Assembly: GCF_003664035.1 (NCBI RefSeq)
Contig: NZ_RCCK01000011.1
Location: 186,001 to 250,000 of the forward strand
Reading direction: 5' to 3'
DNA from: Pedobacter alluvionis
GTDB lineage: Bacteria > Bacteroidota > Bacteroidia > Sphingobacteriales > Sphingobacteriaceae
DNA: 64,000 nt
In this document: piece by piece, positions 16,755 through 24,516 of the stretch
How positions within the stretch are numbered: position 1 is the stretch's first letter
Layout: each line of letters starts with the position of its first letter
Position numbers and translations under genes: made by a program
Notes under the pieces: model-generated
The model's input: only the letters and a program-made list of their open reading frames with translations
The model's database searches: none
What the model was told of the DNA's origin: nothing

Positions 16755-18665
16755 ATGACAAACCCATTTCAATTATTGGGGATAAGTGATGACGTCGTTA
16801 ATGCCGTAAAGGATCTTGGATTTGAAACTCCAACACCTATTCAGGAGCAAAGTATTCCTGTACTGTTAGAAGGCACTAATGATTTTGTTGGTTTGGCCCA
16901 AACAGGAACAGGAAAAACAGCCGCATTTGGTTTGCCGCTGTTAGAACTAATCGATTTTAAAGTTAACAAACCACAGGCATTGATTTTATGCCCTACCCGT
17001 GAGTTATGCTTGCAAATCGCTAACGACCTTAAAAACTTTTCTAAAAACATTGCTAATGCCCACGTTGTTGCCGTTTACGGTGGCGCGAACATTATGCAAC
17101 AACTACGCGAAATCCGTCAGGGAATTCAGATCGTAGTGGCCACGCCCGGCCGTATGTTGGATATCATTGGCCGTAAGGCGATTGATTTTTCAAACGTTAA
17201 ATATGTTGTGCTTGATGAAGCTGACGAGATGTTGAACATGGGTTTCCAGGACGACATTAACGACATTTTATCAACTACTCCTGATGACAAAAAAACCTGG
17301 TTATTCTCGGCTACCATGCCTGCAGAAGTTCGCCGTATAGCTAAAAACTATATGGATAATCCTGTTGAATTAACCATGGGCACAAAAAATACAGGTAACG
17401 TAAACATCGAACACGAATATTACATTGTTCGTGCACGCGATAAATATGCTGCCTTAAAACGTATTGTAGATTTCAACCCTGAAATTTTTGCCGTAGTATT
17501 TTGTAAAACCAAATTGGATACGCAAGATGTTGCAGAGCACTTAATCAAAGATGGCTACAATGCTGATGCTTTACACGGCGATTTATCGCAACAACAACGT
17601 GATAAGGTAATGCAACGTTTCCGCGAACGTAACATGCAGTTGTTAATTGCTACTGATGTTGCAGCACGTGGTATCGACGTTAACAACGTAACACACGTAA
17701 TTAACTACTCTTTACCTGATGAAATTGAAAGTTATACCCACCGTTCTGGCCGTACTGGCCGTGCTGGTAAAACAGGTATTTCAATCTGTATCATCAACTC
17801 TAAAGAAGTTGGAAAAATCCGTCAGCTGGAACGCATCATTGGTAAACAATTTACCAAAGCTGAGTTACCTACAGGATTTGACGTTTGTGAAAAACAATTA
17901 TTCTCTCTGGTACATAAAGTACACAATGTAGAGGTTAATGTAGAGCAAATTGATCAATACATTCCTCGTATAATGGATGAATTTAAAGATTTATCTAAAG
18001 AGGATGTAATCAAACGTTTTGCTTCATTAGAATTTAACCGTTTCTTAGATTACTATTCTAAAGCACCTGATTTAAATGCAGCGGTTGGTGACGATCGTGG
18101 CGAAAGAGGTGAACGTGGCGAAAGACGCGGACGTGGTAGCGAAGGTTACACCCGTTTATTTATCAACTTAGGTTCAGTAGATGAATTTACCCGCGGCGAT
18201 ATGTTATCTTTTATCTGTAACAATGGTAAAATTGGTGGCAAAAGCGTTGGTAAAATCGATTTAAAAGGTGTTTTCTCTTTCTTTGAAGTGGAAGATGCTG
18301 TTGCTGATACCGTATTTGAAGGTTTTAAATCTGTTGAGTTTAACGGTCGTCAGGTACGTATCGAGAAAAGCGGAGATGGTGGTCGTGGTGAAGGCGCTGG
18401 TGAAAGACGCGGTGGCGGTGAAAGACGTAGCGGCGGCGGCGGTTTCGGAGGAGAACGCAGAAGCGGCGGTGGCGGTGGTTACCGTGGCGGAGGTGATAGA
18501 AAATCTGGCGGTAGCGGAAGACGTGAAGGCGGAAACAGCGGTGGCGGTTTCAGAGATTTCTCTGGTCGTAGTCGTGACGAAAAAGGTGGAAACACTGGTG
18601 GTAGCGGACGTAGAGAAGGTGGAAGTCGTGAAGGCGGAAGCGGCGAACGCAGAAAAAAATGGTAA
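16755..18665 (+). CDS. DEAD-box RNA helicase with DbpA-type RNA-binding domain and Gly/Arg tail
   Basis: This 636-residue ATP-dependent RNA helicase has the full core: Q-motif near 25-31, motif I AQTGTGKT (48-55), DEAD (155-158), SAT (186-188), ARGIDV and HRSGRTGRAGKTG. A DbpA/CsdA-like RNA-binding domain follows (about 475-555). The last 80 residues are a low-complexity Gly/Arg/Ser tail (GERRGGGERRSGGGG pattern), a nonspecific RNA-binding extension. The likely role is ribosome assembly or cold-adapted RNA remodelling, as for CsdA/DeaD. It has its own promoter and terminator. Confidence 0.95.
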   Translation: MTNPFQLLGISDDVVNAVKDLGFETPTPIQEQSIPVLLEGTNDFVGLAQTGTGKTAAFGLPLLELIDFKVNKPQALILCPTRELCLQIANDLKNFSKNIANAHVVAVYGGANIMQQLREIRQGIQIVVATPGRMLDIIGRKAIDFSNVKYVVLDEADEMLNMGFQDDINDILSTTPDDKKTWLFSATMPAEVRRIAKNYMDNPVELTMGTKNTGNVNIEHEYYIVRARDKYAALKRIVDFNPEIFAVVFCKTKLDTQDVAEHLIKDGYNADALHGDLSQQQRDKVMQRFRERNMQLLIATDVAARGIDVNNVTHVINYSLPDEIESYTHRSGRTGRAGKTGISICIINSKEVGKIRQLERIIGKQFTKAELPTGFDVCEKQLFSLVHKVHNVEVNVEQIDQYIPRIMDEFKDLSKEDVIKRFASLEFNRFLDYYSKAPDLNAAVGDDRGERGERGERRGRGSEGYTRLFINLGSVDEFTRGDMLSFICNNGKIGGKSVGKIDLKGVFSFFEVEDAVADTVFEGFKSVEFNGRQVRIEKSGDGGRGEGAGERRGGGERRSGGGGFGGERRSGGGGGYRGGGDRKSGGSGRREGGNSGGGFRDFSGRSRDEKGGNTGGSGRREGGSREGGSGERRKKW

Positions 18666-18687
18666 ATCACTAAACCAAATATTTTAC

Positions 18688-18721
18688 AAACCGGTCTTGT
18701 TTATTCGAGGCCGGTTTTTTT
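18688..18721 (+). terminator. Terminator of the helicase gene
   Basis: AAACCGG pairs with CCGGTTT and a T-run follows, 22 nt after the stop codon. Confidence 0.75.
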
Positions 18722-18950
18722 GTTTAGAATCCTTAAGAATCGAATTGTTAGTTTTAAACCAGACCCAAAATAATTTTTATTTAAAAGATTTTAACTTTTA
18801 TATTTTATAAGTGTTAAAGAATTCTATTCCCCGACTACAGCCAAGCGACAACCGTTGGCAGTCATGTATCACATACACACAACAAAGGTATACCCTAAGC
18901 AAAATACAATAGCATTTGATTAAAGCCTTAATTTTTCGTAAATTAGTGTA

Positions 18951-19484
18951 TTGAAAGAGCAGCAGACTACCGAATTTGATTTTGTAATTGACAAGCTTAC
19001 AAATTCTATTGAAAACGCAATTTCAGGCGAAGTGTTTGATACATCAATTATAAAATTGACGGCATTTGATACCAAAATTATTAAGAAGAGCGAGTGGGTA
19101 TTTGACTGGCAAAATGAGTTAAAGGATGAAACTAAGCAAGTTTCCAAATTGACAACAGTTAACAATTTAGCTATAATCCAGGGACTTATAAGCTTTACCG
19201 ACAAAGACGACCACATTTTTATGAACATAATTGAGAGTGCAAAATTCAACAAGGGAAAAAACAAGCTTTATAAAGGGGTTGCTGGAAATCTAATTGCCTT
19301 TTGCTGTAAAACTGCATTCCAACTAAATTAAGACGGAATTGTTTCCTTTGTAGCCAAAACCCAACTTGTTTCCCATTACCAGGAGACATTGGGTGCCAAG
19401 ATTTATGGTGGGAACAGAATGTTTATCGATACTAAAGAAGCATTTACTTTGGCTAAGAGATATTTTAAAGATTTTAAGTTATGA
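18951..19484 (+). pseudogene. Acetyltransferase-like gene interrupted by an in-frame stop
   Basis: From a TTG start the frame encodes 126 residues, hits TAA at 19329-19331, then continues in the same frame for 50 residues (DGIVSFVAKTQLVSHYQETL onward) to TGA at 19482-19484. The two parts read as one protein of about 177 residues. The second half, with GVAGNLIAFCCKTAF before the stop and YQETLGAKIYGG after it, resembles the acetyl-CoA-binding end of a GNAT-type N-acetyltransferase. A single nonsense mutation is the simplest explanation; readthrough or a sequencing error are alternatives. The substrate is unknown and the GNAT assignment is tentative. Confidence 0.65.
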
Positions 19485-19654
19485 TAAATTTCAAAAAGAT
19501 GGACGACAAAGACTTTGTATTCGTAAACGAAACTTTGACAGAAAAAGAAGAAAAAGAATTTAGCGATTTTCTAAAAGCACGTAAAAAAAAATCTGTAACG
19601 ACTAATGTAAGGACGAATTCTAAGCCTTATATGGGTAATAGCACGAACCGCTAA
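19481..19654 (+). CDS. Small hypothetical protein coupled to the acetyltransferase-like gene
   Basis: This 57-residue ORF starts with an ATG that overlaps the TGA of the preceding frame (ATGA), the arrangement of translationally coupled genes. The sequence is charged and hydrophilic (MINFKKMDDKDFVFVNETLT, then EKEEKEFSDFLKARKKK) with no membrane segment. I do not recognise a family. The coupling suggests it once worked together with the acetyltransferase-like protein, possibly as a toxin-antitoxin partner, but nothing in the sequence proves this. A second in-frame ATG at 19499 could be the start. The following 19655-19813 shows no gene. Confidence 0.55.
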   Translation: MINFKKMDDKDFVFVNETLTEKEEKEFSDFLKARKKKSVTTNVRTNSKPYMGNSTNR

Positions 19655-19813
19655 AAAGAGGTTTGGCAAAAATCTTCTATGATGTCCCAAATTGCATAAA
19701 GGTTTATCTCAAAAAGCTACCATCGCTAAACTCCGGAGTATTGGCCGTTACTTTATTGGCCATATATTAGGCAATTTTAAAATCAAGAACAAGTATTAAA
19801 CCTTAAATGCAAT

Positions 19814-20590
19814 ATGAATATTGGAAAAGAATTTGAAGAATACATCAGGTATATTTTTTTTCATATTTTAAACATAAAAGATGAAGGCATTGAAATCAAG
19901 GAAAGGCATAAACTACAAGGACTCAGTGGAGAAATGCATGAATTTGACTTATTTTACGAATTTGATAAATCAGGCATTATACATCAGGTAGGGATAGAGT
20001 GTAAAAATACTAACCGCCCCATTGAAAGATCAGAAATACAAGTTTTTGTCGATACGCTTAATAATTTTAGAAATATTGTAGGCATTTTTATTTCTAAAAA
20101 TGGGTTTCAGTCGGGGGCAAAAGAGTATGGTAAAAAACACGGACTTATTTTAATGGATAATGACGACCTGCCAACATTTGCTCAAATGTTTGCTGATAGA
20201 ATAAAAACGGTTGCTTTACCCGAAGAATCCTATATAGGAGAACCATTTTGGGCAATTATGGAAATAAATGATAAAAATAGAGTTACAGGCTCTTATTATG
20301 CTACAAGCAGACCATTCCTACATATTCCTATTTACTTCTCAAGACGTCATGCGGAATCAATGCTTGAAATTTTAAATAAAAATGGTATAGCAAAATATGC
20401 GGTTAGAGGCCTGCCTCAATTTGCATTAAGAAAATTTATTATTACCACCAAACTTATGAATATCCGCATTATGATCTGCCTAAAAGACAGAAATACGATT
20501 AAGGCAACAGACTTTTTTGCTTTTGAAATTTCAAATGACGAACTTCAGAAACAATATTACTATGGAAAGCAAATAGACTTTTCTCTTTAA
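19814..20590 (+). CDS. Mrr-like PD-(D/E)XK restriction endonuclease-type protein
   Basis: The N-terminal ~125 residues match the Mrr/restriction-endonuclease-like fold. The metal and catalytic residues are visible as Asp45 (HEFDLFYEF) and Glu62-Cys-Lys64 (VGIECKN), followed by the Mrr-typical VDTLNNFRNIVGIFISKNGF region. The C-terminal half (about 130-258) has no domain I recognise. There is no methyltransferase or specificity subunit nearby, so a stand-alone type IV-like nuclease or an effector of a small defence locus is possible. The gene is AT-rich compared with bshC and lies beside a decayed gene, consistent with acquired DNA. DNA cleavage is inferred from the motif only. Confidence 0.75.
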   Translation: MNIGKEFEEYIRYIFFHILNIKDEGIEIKERHKLQGLSGEMHEFDLFYEFDKSGIIHQVGIECKNTNRPIERSEIQVFVDTLNNFRNIVGIFISKNGFQSGAKEYGKKHGLILMDNDDLPTFAQMFADRIKTVALPEESYIGEPFWAIMEINDKNRVTGSYYATSRPFLHIPIYFSRRHAESMLEILNKNGIAKYAVRGLPQFALRKFIITTKLMNIRIMICLKDRNTIKATDFFAFEISNDELQKQYYYGKQIDFSL

Positions 20591-20962
20591 TATTACCCAA
20601 AGAAAAGCGAAAATCCAATATCTGTTTTATGCAAATTGGAGCTACCTTGAAGAAATAAATTGAGCATCTGTAATTCTATTCTGCTTTTTGTATGAGATTT
20701 CAACTGATGCAATTTTAATCCCGACAAGTATAAGACCGTTTTTCATTATCGGCAATTTTCACAGATACTCTACTAAGACAGTCACAATTTTTGGGACATT
20801 ATTTACTTCCCAATGGGAACATATACCTTTAATCAATATCATTAATAAAGCCAAACTTCGACATCCAATTTTGTCCTAAAACTGGAACCGTAGAAAGTGC
20901 CTATTAATTATTTAACAATTGTAAAATAGTTATGTAGCTTTATATTTATCCTTAAATTGCAC
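20591..20962. other. AT-rich gap without recognisable gene
   Basis: The gap between the Mrr-like gene and bshC holds no convincing ORF. A 63-codon frame at 20688-20879 has no recognisable protein character. It may contain decayed accessory sequence. Confidence 0.4.
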
Positions 20963-20970
20963 TACTTTCG
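20963..20970 (+). promoter_or_regulatory. Near-consensus -7 element of bshC
   Basis: TACTTTCG differs by one base from TAnnTTTG and lies 6 nt before the bshC ATG, so the mRNA may be almost leaderless. Confidence 0.35.
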
Positions 20971-20976
20971 CTCATT

Positions 20977-22563
20977 ATGCAGGCAAAATACATTTCCTAT
21001 CAGGAAACTGGTTCATTTTCAAAACTGGTTCTAGATTATATTAACGACGAAGAGCAGCTTAAAGCTTTTTACAGTTACCGTCCCGATATGGCCGGTTTAG
21101 CCAGCGCAATTGAGCATAGAAATTTCCCTGGAGACCGGACTACCTTAGTGCAGGTTTTGCAAGATCAATACCTGCATTTACAACCGAATAAATCGGTTAC
21201 GAAAAATATCGAACTTTTGGGTTTAGATAATACTTTTACGGTAACTACCGGTCACCAGTTAAACTTATTTACCGGACCGCTTTATTTTATTTATAAAATT
21301 GTAACCACCATAAATTTAGCCATTGAGTTAAAAATGGCCCATCCGGATAAAAACTTTGTTCCGGTTTATTGGATGGCAACTGAAGATCACGATTTTGATG
21401 AAATTAACCATGTAAGTGTTGATGAAAAGAACATCAGCTGGATACAACAGACCAACGGTGCCACCGGAAGATTAAGCACCAAAACCGTTGCTGCTGCGGT
21501 AACGGCATACAAAGGTTACTTAGGCATTTCCAAAAATGGAAAACGGATTGCCAAATTGGTAGAACAGGCCTATTTGCAACACGATAATTTAGCCGATGCA
21601 ACCAGATTTTTGGTCAATAATTTATTCGAGAAATATGGCCTTGTGATCGTGAACGCAGATGATGCGCAATTAAAAAAACAATTTGCCAATATCATTACCG
21701 AAGATATTATCCAACACAATAGTGCTAAAAACATCGACGAAAGTTCGAAAAGCCTGGAAGAATTTGGCTATAAAACCCAGGTTAACGGCCGCGACATTAA
21801 TTTCTTTTACCTTATAGATAATTTACGCGAGCGTTTGATCTTTGAAAAAGGAAAATATATTGTAAACCATACCGATATCAGTTTTACAGAAGAAACACTA
21901 AAAGCTGAAATCGAATCGCATCCTGAACGTTTTAGTCCGAATGTAGTGATGCGGCCAATGTACCAGGAGGTTATTTTACCTAATATCGCTTATATAGGTG
22001 GTGGTGCAGAGGTAGCTTACTGGATGCAATTAAAAGCAAATTTCGATTTCTACAAGGTCGATTTCCCGGTTTTACTATTGCGTAATTCGGCTTTACTGAT
22101 AGATAAACGCAGTGCCCAGAATTTATACCATCTAGGTTTTTCTTTGGAAGACATTTTCCTGCCGGTTGAAGAACTAAAAAACATTTGGGTAAAGCGGAAT
22201 ACCACCGCTCAATTGAGTTTAGCCGATGAAACCAGGGCCATTAACAGCATTTTCGATCAGATTAAGCTAAATGCCTATAAAATAGACAAAACGCTTTCTG
22301 TATCAACTGATACGGCAAAACAGCGGGCCAATCACTTATTGGCCAACCTTGAAAAAAAACTTTTCAGGGCAGAAAAAAGGAAACATGAAATGGCGTTATT
22401 ACAAATTGATAATGTCAAAAAAAGGCTTTTCCCTAATGGAAGTTTACAGGAGCGTACTTTGAATATAGCGCCCATGTATGTCAATTACGGAGAAGATTTT
22501 CTTTCATCCTGCATAGAAAACTTCGAACCATTGGGTGGCGATTTCACTGTTTTATTACCGTAA
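20977..22563 (+). CDS. bshC: Bacillithiol biosynthesis cysteine-adding enzyme BshC
   Basis: BshC adds cysteine to glucosaminyl-malate in the last step of bacillithiol synthesis, the low-molecular-weight thiol used by many Bacteroidota and Firmicutes. The 528-residue length is normal. Family landmarks include TTGHQLNLFTGPLYFIYKI, the segment PVYWMATEDHDFDEINH, and a C-terminal coiled-coil region (about 425-485) rich in Lys/Glu. The final residues (FEPLGGDFTVLLP) match the typical end. The glycosyltransferase and deacetylase genes bshA and bshB are not in this window. Confidence 0.94.
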   Translation: MQAKYISYQETGSFSKLVLDYINDEEQLKAFYSYRPDMAGLASAIEHRNFPGDRTTLVQVLQDQYLHLQPNKSVTKNIELLGLDNTFTVTTGHQLNLFTGPLYFIYKIVTTINLAIELKMAHPDKNFVPVYWMATEDHDFDEINHVSVDEKNISWIQQTNGATGRLSTKTVAAAVTAYKGYLGISKNGKRIAKLVEQAYLQHDNLADATRFLVNNLFEKYGLVIVNADDAQLKKQFANIITEDIIQHNSAKNIDESSKSLEEFGYKTQVNGRDINFFYLIDNLRERLIFEKGKYIVNHTDISFTEETLKAEIESHPERFSPNVVMRPMYQEVILPNIAYIGGGAEVAYWMQLKANFDFYKVDFPVLLLRNSALLIDKRSAQNLYHLGFSLEDIFLPVEELKNIWVKRNTTAQLSLADETRAINSIFDQIKLNAYKIDKTLSVSTDTAKQRANHLLANLEKKLFRAEKRKHEMALLQIDNVKKRLFPNGSLQERTLNIAPMYVNYGEDFLSSCIENFEPLGGDFTVLLP

Positions 22564-22564
22564 A

Positions 22565-22599
22565 TGTAGTCCGGAGTCGGGAGTCCGAAGTCCGGGGAT
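22565..22599. repeat. Degenerate 7-nt-periodic run
   Basis: Units GTAGTCC, GGAGTCG, GGAGTCC and GAAGTCC follow in exact phase between bshC and the Ldh-type gene. Confidence 0.55.
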
Positions 22600-22623
22600 C
22601 AAATCTTGACACTTAATACTAAC

Positions 22624-23709
22624 ATGACCTTCATTACTTTTACCGAAACGAACCTTAGGGCTTTTACTTATAATGTTTTTAAAAAAATGGGCTGTTCTGA
22701 TGAGCATGCCGATTTAGCAACCGATGTATTGATTCGCTCAGACTTAAGGGGGATCGACTCGCACGGCGTTGCGCGATTAAGTGGCTACGTACGTCTTTGG
22801 GAAAAGCAAAGGATCAACGCCACGCCTGATATTAAAATCGTACATGAAACACCAACTACTGCCACTATAGACGGCGATGCAGGTTTAGGCTTAGTGGTTG
22901 CACCTTTCGCAATGAAGGTCGCCATCGAAAAAGCTGAAAAATATGGTAGCGGATGGGTTTCAGTTAAAAACTCCAATCATTTTGGAATTGCCGGTTATCA
23001 TGCTTTAATGGCGGTAGAAAAAGATATGATCGGCATCAGTATGACCAATGCCAGCCCCTTGGTTGCACCTACTTATGCCAATGAACGTTTATTGGGTACC
23101 AATCCCATGTGTTATGCTTTCCCGGCAGGAAAATATCCGCCCGTAGTTGTGGATATGGCCACCGCCGCTGCTGCTAATGGAAAGTTAGAAATTGCTCAAA
23201 GAGCAAATAAAAGCATTCCTGATGGCTGGGTTCAGGATAAAAGCGGTGAACACTCTACCGATCCTAACGAATTAAAAAACGGCGGTTCGCTTTTGCCTTT
23301 GGGAAGCGATAAAGATCACGGCAGCCATAAAGGCTATGGGTTAAGTGCTACTGTCGACATTTTATCAGCAGTGTTATCCGGCGCAAATTACGGCCCTTGG
23401 GTGCCGCCTTTTGTGGCTTTTCTAGAGCCATCGGCAAATCCGGTTGGCGAAGGACTTGGTCACTTTTTAGGCGCTATGCGTGTAGATGGTTTTAGACCAG
23501 CCGCAGACTTCAAAGATCATTTAGATAATTGGATAGATCGCTTTAAAAGCGCAAAAACAATAGATCCTGATAAAAAGGTAATCATCCCAGGCGAACCGGA
23601 GCATGAATTTGAGCAGGAAAGGAAGATCAGTGGTATTCCATTAATCGATGTTGTGGTAAAGGATCTGAATGAACTTGCTTTGAAATTGGGGATAGCTGAG
23701 TTAGGTTAA
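22624..23709 (+). CDS. Ldh-family malate/L-lactate/ureidoglycolate dehydrogenase
   Basis: This is an NAD(P)-dependent 2-hydroxyacid oxidoreductase of the type II malate/L-lactate dehydrogenase family. It has 361 residues from the ATG at 22624; a TTG 18 nt upstream is a poorer start. Landmarks are SDLRGIDSHGVARLSGYV, the catalytic-region SNHFGIAGYHA, LLGTNPMCYAFPAG and the C-terminal GHKGYGL-like DHGSHKGYGLS. The members act on malate, lactate, ureidoglycolate or sulfolactate, and sequence reading alone cannot choose. It is separated from bshC only by a 7-nt-periodic run and may share its transcript. Confidence 0.88.
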   Translation: MTFITFTETNLRAFTYNVFKKMGCSDEHADLATDVLIRSDLRGIDSHGVARLSGYVRLWEKQRINATPDIKIVHETPTTATIDGDAGLGLVVAPFAMKVAIEKAEKYGSGWVSVKNSNHFGIAGYHALMAVEKDMIGISMTNASPLVAPTYANERLLGTNPMCYAFPAGKYPPVVVDMATAAAANGKLEIAQRANKSIPDGWVQDKSGEHSTDPNELKNGGSLLPLGSDKDHGSHKGYGLSATVDILSAVLSGANYGPWVPPFVAFLEPSANPVGEGLGHFLGAMRVDGFRPAADFKDHLDNWIDRFKSAKTIDPDKKVIIPGEPEHEFEQERKISGIPLIDVVVKDLNELALKLGIAELG

Positions 23710-23710
23710 A

Positions 23711-23826
23711 GATCCTTCGACTACGCTCAGGATGACAAACGCCAATAGACTGATCGTCATTCTCGCGCAGGCGGGAATCTTAAAGCGCCTGCATTACGAT
23801 TCCCAATCAAGTTGGGAATGACGATT
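23711..23826. repeat. Cluster of palindromic intergenic repeats
   Basis: Two to three short palindromes follow each other here, with GTCATTCTCGCGCAGGCGGGA, GATTCCCAAT and its complement ATTGGGAATGACGA. The remaining gap to 24436 has no gene. It contains a pair of ACCATATAAG direct repeats near 24210-24240 and AT-rich sequence. Confidence 0.45.
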
Positions 23827-24436
23827 CCTCACAGCCTATAATTTGCTAAAAAATCCGTCATTCATATTGATTATTATACAATAAATTACCCCTCAAGATG
23901 ACGACCGCATGGAAATTTCGTGTTTTCCGTGTTTCCGTGGCAAAAAACATCCAATCGAATTTATCATTCATTTTACAGCTTTGATATTAGATCCTGAAAT
24001 AAATTACGAACGACAGATTTCAATAGAAAAGTCGTCATTGCGAGGCACGAAGATAACCGAACAAAGCGAGCTCATAAATGCCTTTAAAAACAACTGCACA
24101 GATGAATAATCTTAATGCGCTCGCTAGTAGCGAAAGTTGTAGGATTGCTTCGTCGTTCCTCCTTATAATGACGTTTATGTAAACAACTGATATTTAGTGT
24201 TATTTTTTTGACCATATAAGACATTTAAGAACCATATAAGCTTACATGTCGTTATATGGTGTGAAAGCCTAAAGGATTATTTAATGAATTAGATGTTCTT
24301 AGGTGTCTAAGGTGGTTAATTAACCTGCATAGTCTTTAATTTTTACGACTACCTTAGACATCTTAGCTCAATGAGTTTTGCAGGATGCAAAATCTTAAAC
24401 ATAATACGTTAGAAAGCGCATATAGGAATGACGAAA

Positions 24437-24472
24437 AACAAAAAAGCCGCAGATTTAACCAGAATCTGCGGC
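24437..24472 (-). terminator. Terminator of the GH29-GH3 unit
   Basis: On the minus strand GCCGCAGATT pairs perfectly with AATCTGCGGC, followed by a run of T. It is 44 nt past the GH3 stop codon. Confidence 0.85.
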
Positions 24473-24516
24473 AACTATTAATGATATCGTTTATACCAAA
24501 CTGTAGAAGGTATTTT

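Noticed and set aside
18268..18810. A 180-codon open frame rich in Ala and Val overlapping the end of the helicase gene
   Set aside because: It is the +1 reading of the repetitive Gly/Arg tail of the helicase. Low-complexity coding sequence opens other frames; it has no start context or family likeness.
19655..19813. Possible transposase remnant before the Mrr-like gene
   Set aside because: Short open stretches exist in two frames, but neither translation resembles a transposase or other known protein.
20688..20879. A 63-codon frame between the Mrr-like gene and bshC
   Set aside because: No recognisable similarity, AT-driven composition and no promoter. It could be a relic, but I cannot support it as a gene.
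22606..22623. Upstream TTG start for the Ldh-type dehydrogenase
   Set aside because: The six added codons do not fit the family, and the ATG at 22624 begins the expected N-terminus.
23909..24109. A 66-codon plus-strand frame in the gap before the GH3 gene
   Set aside because: It runs through palindromic repeat sequence and has no protein-like composition or family match.
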